This document shows, one piece after another, positions 6,858-15,915 of a stretch of 34,543 nucleotides of DNA. The first letter of the stretch is position 1. Each line of letters opens with the position of its first letter. The translations under genes were made by a program, and so were the position numbers. This DNA comes from Bacteroidales bacterium UBA4893 (GTDB lineage: Bacteria; Bacteroidota; Bacteroidia; Bacteroidales; P3). Under the pieces are notes generated by a model, which had not been told where the DNA came from, ran no database searches, and saw only the letters and a list, made by a program, of their open reading frames with translations. Location: NCBI GenBank assembly GCA_002399025.1, contig DHCV01000003.1, forward strand, positions 2,354 to 36,896. The letters run 5' to 3'.

Positions 6858-8117
6858 ATGAGAAGAGGTTTTTCCCTTATTTTCTTTTTCTTGATTTCTT
6901 TAACTATGCTTTCTCAAACCTATTGGCAAGAGAAGGTTTATAGTCCGTTAATCAAAAGCGTAAAATTTGAGTTAGAGGGAGTGGACTTTTCGCTCCCTGT
7001 AATTCGTTTGGGTACAGACGATAGGCTTGTGCTTAGATTTGACGATTTGGTTGAAAACACTCAAAGATACAATTATACAATAATCCATTGCAATTACGAC
7101 TGGACTCAAAGTGAGCTTACTCCTCAAGAATATATTGAAGGTTTTGAATCGGGATATATTGAAAATCATTCAAATTCAGTAAATACCATTCAACGCTATT
7201 TGCATTATTGGCAGGAGTTTCCTTCTTCAATGATGCGTTTTTTGGTTTCTGGCAATTACATTGTTAAGGTTTATGCTGATGACAACACAGATAAGGTTGT
7301 TATGGTTAGAAGGTTTATGGTTGTTGAAGATGGAGCAAATATTAGAGCAAATCCAATTATGTCTCGAAGTCCACAAACTCAAAGAACAATGCAGGAAGTA
7401 GATGTTTTTGTATCTCCAACTTCAGGTATGTCGTTTTCTGACCCAAACAGATTTTTGAAAGTTGTTGTTTTGCAGAATCAAAGAAGGGATAATGCTTCTC
7501 TTTTAAAGCTTAGGCAGTATAGAGCCAATGAATTGGAGTATTCTTTTGATAATGCTAATTTGTTTGAGGCTGGTAATGAGTTTAGAAATTTTGATTTCAC
7601 AAGCCTTAGAACACGTTCTCAAACAGTTAGTAATTTTGATTACGTTGATGAGCAAAATGTTGTTATTTTGCGACCAATAATAAATAGAAAAAATATTGCA
7701 TACACTACCATTGGCGATTTGAATGGAAACTACTATGTTAGAAGCGAAAGAGCAAATAATTTTAACTTGGAATCTGACTATGCATGGGTAAATTTCTATT
7801 TGAATACACCAGTGAGTTTGGAATCAGACTACTATGTTTGGGGTGAGCTTTCTGACTGGTATTGTAATAATCAAAATAAAATGACTTATAATCCTGCTTA
7901 CAGAGCTTATACAGCAAAGCTATATCTTAAGCAAGGTTTCTACAACTATATGATAATGTCTTCTGAAAAAAATAATCCTTCTTCATTTAATTTGAATGAA
8001 ATGGAAGGAAATTTCTCTGAGTCTAATAATTCATATAATATATTCGTTTATTACCGAAAACCTGGGTATAGCTATGACAGTTTAATAGGTTATTCTAAGG
8101 TGGATATAAATAAATAA
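6858..8117 (+). CDS. Type IX secretion system plug protein (DUF5103)
   Basis: The 419-residue product has a cleavable signal peptide (ending MLSQ about residue 20) and then the DUF5103 architecture: an N-terminal domain with VKFELEGVDFSLPVIRLG, RLVLRFDDLVENTQRYNYTI, CNYDWTQSELTPQEYIEGF and a MMRFLVSGNYIVKVY strand, followed by a second beta domain. DUF5103 is the family of the Plug protein that closes the periplasmic or lateral side of the SprA (Sov) channel in the T9SS, as seen in Flavobacterium structures. It follows the aminopeptidase gene by 1 nt. Its presence agrees with the T9SS cargo protein at 13134, so the host should have a complete T9SS elsewhere. No odd features; the family call is strong. 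Confidence 0.88.
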   Translation: MRRGFSLIFFFLISLTMLSQTYWQEKVYSPLIKSVKFELEGVDFSLPVIRLGTDDRLVLRFDDLVENTQRYNYTIIHCNYDWTQSELTPQEYIEGFESGYIENHSNSVNTIQRYLHYWQEFPSSMMRFLVSGNYIVKVYADDNTDKVVMVRRFMVVEDGANIRANPIMSRSPQTQRTMQEVDVFVSPTSGMSFSDPNRFLKVVVLQNQRRDNASLLKLRQYRANELEYSFDNANLFEAGNEFRNFDFTSLRTRSQTVSNFDYVDEQNVVILRPIINRKNIAYTTIGDLNGNYYVRSERANNFNLESDYAWVNFYLNTPVSLESDYYVWGELSDWYCNNQNKMTYNPAYRAYTAKLYLKQGFYNYMIMSSEKNNPSSFNLNEMEGNFSESNNSYNIFVYYRKPGYSYDSLIGYSKVDINK

Positions 8118-8166
8118 TAAACTAAGGATAAGTAAAGAAAAGACTTTCACAATTCAAATATAAATA

Positions 8167-10605
8167 ATGATACGCAAGCATATACCAATAATCTTAATTT
8201 TTCTATTAGTTTCAGTTCAAGCTTTTTCACAAGGCAAGACTGCATTTATTAAAGGTAAAATTACTAATGAAAAGAACGAAGGATTGGATTTGGTAAATGT
8301 TGGTATTGTTAATCTTGATATTGCAATTGGAGCAACAACCAATCAGAAAGGGGAGTTTTCGTTTACTGTTCCTGCAAACAAGGATTTAGAATTAGCAATC
8401 TCCTACATTGGATATGCAACAAAGCTATATAAGGTTAAACTTAAACCCAATGAAATTAAGGAAATCAACTTCTCCCTTATTCGCTCCAATACAACTCTAA
8501 AAGAAATTGAAATAAGGGAAGATAATTCAAGAGAAGAAGGAATAACAAGAATAAAAACAGAATGGGCAAAGAACATTGTGGGTCCAACATCTGGAATAGA
8601 GGGGTTAATTAAAACTTTTGAAGGGGTTAGTTCCTCCAATGAGCTTTCATCTCAATACTCTGTTCGTGGAGGAAATTATGATGAGAATTTGGTTTACGTT
8701 AATGATATTGAGATATTTCGTCCTTTCTTAATTAGAAGTGGACAACAAGAGGGATTAAGTTTTGTAAATTCAGAAATGGTGGGAGATATTTTATTTTCTT
8801 CAGGAGGTTTTGATGCTAAGTATGGCGATAAACTTTCTTCAGTTTTGGATATAAGATATAAAAAGCCTCAAGAGTTTTCGGGAAGTGCATCAATTAGTCT
8901 TTTAGGAGGAAGTGCTCATCTTCAAGGTTTAATTGGCTCAAGAATGACCTATCAGATTGGTTATAGGAATAAAACAAATAAATATATTCTTGGCTCATTA
9001 GATACAGAAGGAAGCTATTACCCTGTTTTTAACGACCTTCAAGCATATTTAACTTACGATTTAAACGAAAAAACAGAAATAGCTTTTTTGGGTAACCTTG
9101 CAGATAATAAATATCAATTTATTCCTCGAACAAGAGAAACAACCTTTGGCTCAGCTTTTGAATCATATAAACTAAAAGTATATTTTGATGGTCAAGAATT
9201 AGACCGCTTTTCTTCTATGTTTGGAGCATTTATGCTAACACATAATCCAAGCAAAAATCTTCAACTTAAACTTATAGCATCTGCTTTTGGAACAGATGAA
9301 AAGGAGTCTTACGATATTCAAGGTCAGTATTGGCTATATGAAACTCAAATGGGAGAAACTGAGGCTGATAGTAATTTATTTGATAGGGGAATTGGAACTT
9401 ACATTGAACATGCAAGAAATCGTTTAGTTGCCAATATCTACAATATAGAGCATAAGGGATTGCGTTTCTATAATAATGGGCATCTTTCATGGGGATTAAA
9501 ATATCAGTATGAATTGATTAGCGATAGGATGAATGAATGGAAGATGGTAGATTCAGCAGGAACACCTATTGGAACATTGCCTGATATTCCAGGACAAATA
9601 AATCCACAAAACCCTCCAATGCTTCAAAATATCTATAAGTCTTTTAATGATATTTCTTCTTCAAGACTTTCTGCTTTTTTACAAAGACAATGGAGATTTT
9701 TTAGAGAAGAGGGAGAGTGGTATTTGAATGCAGGAGCAAGAACTCAGTATTGGTCATTCAACAATGAATTTTTGTTTTCTCCAAGAGCCTCTGTGTCTTT
9801 TAAACCTAAGTGGAAAAGAGATTGGTTATTCCGCTTTGCAAGTGGTATTTATTCTCAATCTCCATTCTTTAGAGAATATAGAGACTTTGAAGGAAATATA
9901 AACCATGATATTCGTTCTCAAAAATCTGTTCATTTGGTGCTTTCTTCCGATTATAACTTTAAGATGTTTGACCGCCCTTTCAAGTTTTTAGCTTCAGCCT
10001 ACTATAAATATCTTTGGGACTTAATACCTTATTCAATTGATAATGTTAGAATTCGCTATTCAGCACAGAATAATTCAAGGGGATATGTTTCAGGAATGGA
10101 TGTTCGTTTGTTTGGAGAATTTATTGAAGGAATTGATTCTTGGGTAACGATGTCATTGATGCAAACAAAAGAAGATATTAAAGGAGATAATCATGGATTT
10201 GTACCACGTCCAACAGATCAGCTTTTCAATATGAATGTAAGTTTTCAAGACTATGTGCCAAAGATGCCTTATTTGAGGGTTTATCTTAATTTCAACTTTG
10301 GTACAGGCTATCCTTTTGGGCCTCCAGGCTCAGAGAGGTGGGAGCAGAACTTTAGAATGCCTTCTTATATGAGAGCCGATATTGCTTTCACTTTTAGAAT
10401 AAAAGACGAGAATACTAAATGGGCACAAAATAATTTTATGCGTCATTTAAAGAAGATTTGGTTTAATGTGGAGTGGTTTAATGTCTTTGGCAATAATAAT
10501 GTAATTTCTTATATGTGGATAGGAGACTACGACGGACGCTATCATGGAGTACCCAACTACCTAACCCCAAGCCAAGTAAACGCCAAACTTACAATTGAGT
10601 TTTAA
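8167..10605 (+). CDS. TonB-dependent outer-membrane receptor
   Basis: The 812-residue product has a signal peptide (to about residue 21, VQAFSQ), a carboxypeptidase-regulatory-like domain (about 27-112: FIKGKITNEKNEGLDLVNVG ... GEFSFTVP ... ISYIGY), a plug domain (about 125-230, with SSQYSVRGGNYDENLVYVND and GFDAKYGDKLSSVLDIRYK) and a long beta-barrel ending in KLTIEF with a terminal Phe. This is the usual Bacteroidota receptor layout for energised uptake of a large substrate. There is no SusD partner next to it, so a metal chelate or other non-glycan ligand is as likely as a sugar. It lies 49 nt after the plug gene and may be co-transcribed. The ligand cannot be told from sequence. Confidence 0.9.
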   Translation: MIRKHIPIILIFLLVSVQAFSQGKTAFIKGKITNEKNEGLDLVNVGIVNLDIAIGATTNQKGEFSFTVPANKDLELAISYIGYATKLYKVKLKPNEIKEINFSLIRSNTTLKEIEIREDNSREEGITRIKTEWAKNIVGPTSGIEGLIKTFEGVSSSNELSSQYSVRGGNYDENLVYVNDIEIFRPFLIRSGQQEGLSFVNSEMVGDILFSSGGFDAKYGDKLSSVLDIRYKKPQEFSGSASISLLGGSAHLQGLIGSRMTYQIGYRNKTNKYILGSLDTEGSYYPVFNDLQAYLTYDLNEKTEIAFLGNLADNKYQFIPRTRETTFGSAFESYKLKVYFDGQELDRFSSMFGAFMLTHNPSKNLQLKLIASAFGTDEKESYDIQGQYWLYETQMGETEADSNLFDRGIGTYIEHARNRLVANIYNIEHKGLRFYNNGHLSWGLKYQYELISDRMNEWKMVDSAGTPIGTLPDIPGQINPQNPPMLQNIYKSFNDISSSRLSAFLQRQWRFFREEGEWYLNAGARTQYWSFNNEFLFSPRASVSFKPKWKRDWLFRFASGIYSQSPFFREYRDFEGNINHDIRSQKSVHLVLSSDYNFKMFDRPFKFLASAYYKYLWDLIPYSIDNVRIRYSAQNNSRGYVSGMDVRLFGEFIEGIDSWVTMSLMQTKEDIKGDNHGFVPRPTDQLFNMNVSFQDYVPKMPYLRVYLNFNFGTGYPFGPPGSERWEQNFRMPSYMRADIAFTFRIKDENTKWAQNNFMRHLKKIWFNVEWFNVFGNNNVISYMWIGDYDGRYHGVPNYLTPSQVNAKLTIEF

Positions 10606-10611
10606 AGTTTT

Positions 10612-11187
10612 TTAATCCTCTTTTTCAAACTCTTTTAATTCTGAAATACTTTTTTGGAGGTTTTTAATCTTCCCCATGTTCCATCTTAATTCAATAACTG
10701 TAAAGGCTAAAGCTCCTAAAAAAACTAATATTGTAACCCATAAAGTACCTGCACTGATGAAAAGTTGCATAAAGGTAAATAGACAATAAACTAAATAAGG
10801 GATTATAAATATATATTGGCATAAATAAGAAAGGGAAGTGCTTTTTCGATATTTAATTATTGTCTTTTCTGCACTTATCAAATCTTGATTATAAGATTTA
10901 GCCTTTAAAAGTATTCTGAAACTAAAAATTCCCCATATCATAAAGAAAATAACCCCTGCAAGTCCAATATATATATAGGTTAAATCGCTCAATCCACTAC
11001 TTTTCCCTAAATAATAAACAAAAGGTATAACTAATATACTTAATGCAAGTCCGAACCAATTATATGAAATTAATCCTTTTAGTTTTTGATTAACTACATT
11101 ATCCATTAGTTTTTTATTTATTATTTTTTGCTTTTCAACTTCTTTTGAAAGTATATCCCATTTTTGTTTTAATTCTTCAAGTTCCAT
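10612..11187 (-). CDS. Four-helix membrane protein paired with sigma factor
   Basis: The 191-residue product has an N-terminal helical cytoplasmic segment (MELEELKQKWDILSKEVEKQ), two membrane helices (about 43-63 and 70-94), a short loop, two further helices (about 122-142 and 146-166) and a charged helical tail (KIKNLQKSISELKEFEKED). Proteins starting MELEELKQ.W are common in Bacteroidota just after ECF sigma genes. This arrangement suggests a regulator of the sigma factor, but there is no recognisable zinc-type or FecR-type anti-sigma domain, so that role is inferred from position only. It begins 13 nt after the sigma gene, in one transcript. Its stop is 6 nt from that of the convergent receptor gene. 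Confidence 0.75.
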   Translation of the reverse strand: MELEELKQKWDILSKEVEKQKIINKKLMDNVVNQKLKGLISYNWFGLALSILVIPFVYYLGKSSGLSDLTYIYIGLAGVIFFMIWGIFSFRILLKAKSYNQDLISAEKTIIKYRKSTSLSYLCQYIFIIPYLVYCLFTFMQLFISAGTLWVTILVFLGALAFTVIELRWNMGKIKNLQKSISELKEFEKED

Positions 11188-11200
11188 TTCACTTATTTAT

Positions 11201-11680
11201 TTATTCGTTAGATAATTCTTTTAATTTATTTTTAATACGCATCAATTTCACAGCAACATTTGAACGGGTAAGCCCTGTTATTTCAGCAATTTCATCATAG
11301 TTTTTCTCTTCCAACCATAATAAGATTAGCGTTTTCTCCATTTTCTCTAATCTATTGATTAGTTTGTATAGTTCTTCAATTTCTTGCTTGTTAGCTTCTG
11401 AGTCTTCAAAAAGTGTTACATCAATTGAAAGAGGAGTTGTTGAGGGTTTGCGTTTCTTTTTGCGAATAAAGGTTATAAAAGTGTTAAGGCTAACTTTGTA
11501 AATCCAAGTAGAAATCTTACTCTCGCCTCTAAACTTAGGGTAACTATTCCAAAGATTAATTAAAATCTCTTGATAATAGTCGTTAATTTCTTCTTTATCT
11601 TGAGCATAAACATAACAGACCTTATATATTACAGCCTTGTAGTTCTCAATTATTTCAGTAAATTCACTTTTTAGATTCAT
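11201..11680 (-). CDS. ECF-type RNA polymerase sigma factor
   Basis: The 159-residue protein directs RNA polymerase to alternative promoters. I place the start at the ATG at 11680 (MNLKSEFTEIIENYKAVIYK), not at the far upstream ATG at 11767, because the extra 29 residues do not belong to the family and a -7-like box (11713-11720) lies inside that extension. Sigma region 2 is at about residues 10-75 (YAQDKEEINDYYQEILINLW, then FRGESKISTWIYKVSLNTF, matching the usual F.G.S...W...IA.N) and region 4 is at about 105-155 (LEKMEKTLILLWLEEKNYDE ... ITGLTRSNVAVKLMRIKNKL, a helix-turn-helix). It is co-transcribed with the membrane protein downstream. Target genes are unknown. Confidence 0.92.
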   Translation of the reverse strand: MNLKSEFTEIIENYKAVIYKVCYVYAQDKEEINDYYQEILINLWNSYPKFRGESKISTWIYKVSLNTFITFIRKKKRKPSTTPLSIDVTLFEDSEANKQEIEELYKLINRLEKMEKTLILLWLEEKNYDEIAEITGLTRSNVAVKLMRIKNKLKELSNE

Positions 11681-11712
11681 AAATTTAAAAGTAGTTTTGT
11701 CTATTAGTCGCC

Positions 11713-11720
11713 CAAAATTA
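11713..11720 (-). promoter_or_regulatory. Candidate -7 box of the sigma-factor operon
   Basis: Reads TAATTTTG on the minus strand, matching TAnnTTTG, 32 nt before the chosen ATG at 11680. It argues for the shorter protein start. No clear -33 TTG is present. Confidence 0.45.
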
Positions 11721-11796
11721 CAAAAAGTTACAAAAGGCATAATTTCTTTTTTGACTTTCTTTTTCATTTAAAACTCTAATTGATTAATTTTTTCTT

Positions 11797-11804
11797 TATT
11801 TTTG
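11797..11804 (+). promoter_or_regulatory. Candidate -7 box of the M16 gene
   Basis: TATTTTTG matches TAnnTTTG and lies 32 nt before the ATG at 11837. It falls inside the longer reading frame that opens at a TTG at 11780, which supports the 11837 start. The nearest TTG (11780-11782) is only 14 nt away, short for a -33 box. Confidence 0.45.
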
Positions 11805-11836
11805 CATACTTATCAATAGCAATTAGGGATTTATTT

Positions 11837-13111
11837 ATGAAAAATAATTTTAACTTTACTCTTCCTTCTTTAGAAGCTACGAAATATGTTTTGGATAATG
11901 GCTTAAAGGTCTATGCTTTTGAAAATAAGAATATGGATGTTGTTAGACTGGAATTCTTTTTTGAAAGCGGTGGGACAATGAATCAAAATCAAATCTATTC
12001 AGCCTCTTCCGTCAATTCGCTTATTACTGAAGGTTCTTCCAAGCATTCAGCTATTGAGATTGCAAATACGATTGATTTCTATGGTGCCTTTATTGAGAAA
12101 AGTTTAGATAAGGAAGGTTCTAACGTTTGTTTCTATTTTCTTAAAAAACATCAAGAGAGTTTAATCCCTTGCTTTGAGGAAATTATTAAAGACCCAGTGT
12201 TTCCACAAACAGAATTAGAAACCTATCTTCAACGCCTTAGGAAACAATTCTTAGTTAACCAACAACGAACCGACCATTTGGCAAGATATAATTTCTATGA
12301 ATTGGTTTTTGGGAAAGAGCATCCTTTTGGAATTAAGGGTAGTTTGGAGGATTTTGATTTGGTGGAAAGGAAGCATTTAGTAGATTTCTATAATTCATTT
12401 TACTCTTCAAACAAATGCAGTATTATTCTTTCTGGAAATATTGATAGTGGTTTAATTGCATTGCTTAATAGATATTTTGGACAAAACGATTGGAAGGATA
12501 GGGGAGAGATGAAGGAAAAGAGTTTGGTGTTTAGTGAAAATAGAAGAATCATAAAAACTATTGACCTTCCTTCTTCTGTTCAAGCCTCAATAAGGATTGG
12601 CTCAAAGACAATTTCAGTTAAGGAAAAAGACTATATGGGCTTGATGGTTTTAAATACTTTGCTTGGTGGTTATTTTGGCTCTCGACTTATGTCAAACATT
12701 CGTGAGGATAAGGGTTACACATATGGAATTAACTCAATTTTGTATTCTTTTAGGGATGTTGGAATGTTTTTGATTGGAGCCGATATTAAGCAGGAGAATT
12801 GTCAAGATGCCATTAATGAGATTTATATTGAGATTGAAAAATTACAGAATGATTTGGTTGAGGATATTGAATTGGAAAGAGTTAAGAGTTTTATGATGGG
12901 TAATTTGCTTAGGAGTTTGGATGGGAGTTTTGAACTTGCAGAGAATTTCCGCCCACTACTAAAGCATGGTTTTGGCTCGGACTACTATGAAAGGTTTTTA
13001 GATACCATTTCTCACATAACTAAAGAAGAAATACTTGTTTTGGCACAAAACTATCTAAATATATCTCAAATGGTTGAACTAAGGGTTGGTAATGCAACAA
13101 TAATGAAATAG
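11837..13111 (+). CDS. M16-family protein lacking the zinc motif (probable inactive partner)
   Basis: The 424-residue protein (start at ATG 11837, MKNNFNFTLPSLEATKYVLD) has the two-domain M16/LuxS-like fold. The N-terminal half contains LDNGLKVYAFENKNMDVVRLEFFFESGGT and the C-terminal half contains LNTLLGGYFGSRLMSNIREDKGYTYGI, the conserved R...Y region. The zinc-binding HxxEH motif that should follow the ESGGT strand is absent: that place reads MNQNQIYSASSVNSLITEGS. It is therefore probably catalytically dead, like the regulatory subunit of two-subunit M16 enzymes. No active partner lies in the window. There is no signal peptide. The T9SS cargo gene follows after 22 nt. The fold call is secure; the loss of activity is inferred from the missing ligands. 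Confidence 0.85.
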   Translation: MKNNFNFTLPSLEATKYVLDNGLKVYAFENKNMDVVRLEFFFESGGTMNQNQIYSASSVNSLITEGSSKHSAIEIANTIDFYGAFIEKSLDKEGSNVCFYFLKKHQESLIPCFEEIIKDPVFPQTELETYLQRLRKQFLVNQQRTDHLARYNFYELVFGKEHPFGIKGSLEDFDLVERKHLVDFYNSFYSSNKCSIILSGNIDSGLIALLNRYFGQNDWKDRGEMKEKSLVFSENRRIIKTIDLPSSVQASIRIGSKTISVKEKDYMGLMVLNTLLGGYFGSRLMSNIREDKGYTYGINSILYSFRDVGMFLIGADIKQENCQDAINEIYIEIEKLQNDLVEDIELERVKSFMMGNLLRSLDGSFELAENFRPLLKHGFGSDYYERFLDTISHITKEEILVLAQNYLNISQMVELRVGNATIMK

Positions 13112-13133
13112 ATACGTTCTATTATTTTGGTGT

Positions 13134-15137
13134 ATGAAAAGAATATTATTGATTATTGTTTTGTTGTTTTGTTCAGTTTTAGGATTTGGACAAGAATCAA
13201 ATATTCTTTGCACCCAAGTAAATGAAGACGGCACAACTACAATTTTCTTTACTTCTTCTTCAGAAATAGTGTCTGTTGCATACTATAACACAAATACTAA
13301 TATGTTTGAGAATATAGGAGATATAAATGTAAGTACTCAAACTTCTTTTATTGATACTTTGATTGCGAATAATTCAACTGAGAGACAAATCAGATATAGG
13401 GTTTCAACTCCAAGCAATACTTCCTATGGCAATACAATGTTTTTAGAGGTAACTAATCTCACAAACTCATCTTTTAGGTTAGATTGGACTTCTCCTCATC
13501 CTTCACCTTCTCAACAACTTGAAGGGACAGAAGGAAACCAGTACATTATTTTTAGGAAGTTTGCAAGTGATGTTTCATGGGAACAAATTGGTACAACATT
13601 AGACACAAATTATACTGATGAATTCCTTCTTCGTTGTTCTGATACTGTGAGTTATAGGGTTGAACTTCCCAATAGTTCATATTCATGTTCTTCTGTTTCA
13701 AATGTGAAAAAGTTAATTATTGGCGACCATGAAATCCCAACGGAACCAATATTGCTAACCTCTTCAGTTGATTTAGACTCCCAAACCCTCAATTTAACTT
13801 GGACTCCATCTACATCTTTAGACACTTGGGGCTATATAGTTTGTAAAGGAAATCCACGTATTGCAATAGATACTATTTGGGGTTCGGAACAAAGCACCTA
13901 TACATGTTTGATTTGTAGTGTTGAGGAGGTTGATACACTTTCAATTATGGCTTTTGATACTTGTTACAATACTTCTCTAATTACAAATCCTCATATGAAT
14001 ATTGTTTTGAATTATTATAGAGAAGCTTGCAGTGCGGAGATAAAATTTGATTGGACACAATACTTTGCCGACCCTGTGAATGTTATAACTTACGAGCTAT
14101 ATGTAAGTCAAAATAATCAAGATTTTGTTTTGCATCAAACATTCACCCAAGATATTACTTCAACAACTTTTATTGCTGACCCAACAATTGTGAGTTATTG
14201 TTTTTACATTAAAGCCACTTTAAGCAATGCCTATCAAGTTAATTCCAACAAGGTTTGTTCTTCTCAGGCTTTGCCTAAGCAGGTTGATTTTGCCTATATA
14301 AGGAATACTATTGTCAGCAAGGAGAATGATGTTGTAGAGATGGAGTTTTATGTTGATGCCTCATTAGAAGTAAGGGGCTATGACCTCTATCGTTCTTCAA
14401 ATAATATTGATTTCACCTTAATTAAAACTCTTCCATATACCGGCAATAATACATTTATATATACAGATAAACCACCTATTGCATTAAATAAGTCAAATTA
14501 TTTCTATAAGCTTCATGTGCCGGATGAGTGTGACTTACTCTTTACTCCTTCAAACACTATTTCAACAATTAGATTGACGATTGATGTTTCTAATCCTGAT
14601 ATTAATGTATTGAATTGGAACCCTTTTATTGGCTGGAATTCTATTGATAGTTATGATATTTATCGTATTGATGGAACATCTCCTTCTGGATTTCCAATTG
14701 ATAATGTTCAATCAACATCCAATAGGTATGAGGATAATATTAAATCTATGATTTCTGTGTCCGATAAAATTACTTATTATATAGTTGCAAAAGAGTCAGG
14801 AGCATCTCCAGATGGACATTTGACAGAATCACATTCTTCAACAGCATCGGTAGTTAAGGAATCACTAATATTTGTTCCTAATTCTTTCACTCCTTTTGAA
14901 AATGTAAATGATGTCTTTAAGCCTTTCTGTTCCTTCATCCGATTAGGAACCTATAGTTTTAAAGTATATAATCGTTCGGGAGAACTAATCTTTGAGACAA
15001 AAGATACAGAAAAAGGCTGGGATGGAAAATACAAGGGTAGATATTGTCCTGTGGCTACCTACGTCTATAAGGTTGAGTTTATTAATTCTGAAGGAGAGAG
15101 AGTGTCGAAAGCAGGAACGGTTAACCTTATTAATTAG
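13134..15137 (+). CDS. Secreted protein with T9SS type B sorting domain
   Basis: The 667-residue product has a signal peptide (to about residue 19, VLGFGQ), several fibronectin-III-like beta-sandwich repeats in the middle (for example FRLDWTSP, LNLTWTPS, VNVITYELYVSQNNQDF, VRGYDLYRSSNNIDF, LNWNPFIGWNSIDSYDIYR) and a C-terminal domain at about 581-667. That last domain carries the hallmarks of the gliding-motility-associated/type B (CHU_C) sorting signal: VPNSFTPFENVNDVFKPF, YSFKVYNRSGELIFET, GWDGKYKGRYCPVATYVYKV and a final KAGTVNLIN. It should be exported through Sec and the T9SS and released or anchored at the surface. Paired cysteines in the FnIII-like units suggest disulfides. No enzymatic domain is visible; an adhesin or surface scaffold is plausible. 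Confidence 0.88.
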   Translation: MKRILLIIVLLFCSVLGFGQESNILCTQVNEDGTTTIFFTSSSEIVSVAYYNTNTNMFENIGDINVSTQTSFIDTLIANNSTERQIRYRVSTPSNTSYGNTMFLEVTNLTNSSFRLDWTSPHPSPSQQLEGTEGNQYIIFRKFASDVSWEQIGTTLDTNYTDEFLLRCSDTVSYRVELPNSSYSCSSVSNVKKLIIGDHEIPTEPILLTSSVDLDSQTLNLTWTPSTSLDTWGYIVCKGNPRIAIDTIWGSEQSTYTCLICSVEEVDTLSIMAFDTCYNTSLITNPHMNIVLNYYREACSAEIKFDWTQYFADPVNVITYELYVSQNNQDFVLHQTFTQDITSTTFIADPTIVSYCFYIKATLSNAYQVNSNKVCSSQALPKQVDFAYIRNTIVSKENDVVEMEFYVDASLEVRGYDLYRSSNNIDFTLIKTLPYTGNNTFIYTDKPPIALNKSNYFYKLHVPDECDLLFTPSNTISTIRLTIDVSNPDINVLNWNPFIGWNSIDSYDIYRIDGTSPSGFPIDNVQSTSNRYEDNIKSMISVSDKITYYIVAKESGASPDGHLTESHSSTASVVKESLIFVPNSFTPFENVNDVFKPFCSFIRLGTYSFKVYNRSGELIFETKDTEKGWDGKYKGRYCPVATYVYKVEFINSEGERVSKAGTVNLIN

Positions 15138-15146
15138 ATTATTACT

Positions 15147-15902
15147 ATGTTAGATAACACAAAAAAAAGAAATATTGAAGTTGTTTTTACTCCCTCGCTT
15201 TTCCAATTTAGGCAAATAAAAGAAAACTATATTGTAGTAATTGTTGATATTCTAAGAGCCACAACCTCAATCTGCACAGCTTTTCACTGGGGAGTTAAAT
15301 CAATTATTCCTGTCAAGACTATTGAACAAGCAAGGGACTATAAGGATAGAGGGTTTTTGGTTGCAGGGGAAAGACTTGAAGAAACCTTTGAATTTGCTGA
15401 TTTAGGAAATAGTGCCTTAGAGTTTATGACTCCCAAAATAAAAGACCAAGAGATTGTACATTCCACAACCAATGGAACAGTCGCAATAACAGTTGCAAAG
15501 GAAGGAACCCCAAATGAAATCCTAATTGGAGCTTTTTCCAATATCACATCACTTAGGGATTATTTGCTGACAAAACAAGAAAATATCTTATTACTTTGTT
15601 CTGGCTGGAAGAATTGTTTTTGCATTGAAGACACTGTTTTTTGTGGAGCTTTAATTGAAAAACTAATTGAAAAGGGAGATTTTACTATTCATAACGATTC
15701 AGCAAATTGTAGTCTTGAATTGTGGAATGCAGCTAAAGACAATCTTATTGGCTATATGGAAAAGGCATCGCATTTTCATAGGCTAAGGAAATACAAAATG
15801 GATGATGTATTTGAATATACTTTCACTTATGACACAACCAAAGTTGTTCCAAAGCTTTTTGATAATAAACTAAAAGACACATTAAAAGAAGAAAATAATT
15901 AA
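15147..15902 (+). CDS. comB: 2-phosphosulfolactate phosphatase
   Basis: ComB dephosphorylates 2-phosphosulfolactate to sulfolactate, the second step of coenzyme M synthesis in archaea. Bacterial copies act in sulfonate metabolism that is less well defined. The 251-residue cytosolic protein has the typical motifs: VVIVDILRATTSICTA (about 30-45), VAGERLEETFEFADLGNSALE (about 70-90), HSTTNGTVAI (about 108-117) and LLLCSGWKNCFCIEDTVFCG (about 147-166). Its length matches the family. It begins 9 nt after the T9SS cargo gene and ends 13 nt before the metallo-beta-lactamase-fold gene, so it is in the same run. Neither comA (phosphosulfolactate synthase) nor comC is visible here, so the source of its substrate is unknown. 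Confidence 0.9.
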   Translation: MLDNTKKRNIEVVFTPSLFQFRQIKENYIVVIVDILRATTSICTAFHWGVKSIIPVKTIEQARDYKDRGFLVAGERLEETFEFADLGNSALEFMTPKIKDQEIVHSTTNGTVAITVAKEGTPNEILIGAFSNITSLRDYLLTKQENILLLCSGWKNCFCIEDTVFCGALIEKLIEKGDFTIHNDSANCSLELWNAAKDNLIGYMEKASHFHRLRKYKMDDVFEYTFTYDTTKVVPKLFDNKLKDTLKEENN

Positions 15903-15915
15903 ACCCAAAAAAGAT

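Noticed and set aside
11681..11767. Longer N-terminus for the ECF sigma factor
   Set aside because: The extra 29 residues do not resemble sigma factors and contain a -7-like promoter box.
11780..11836. Longer N-terminus (TTG start) for the M16 protein
   Set aside because: The extension holds a consensus -7 box and the ATG at 11837 fits the family start.
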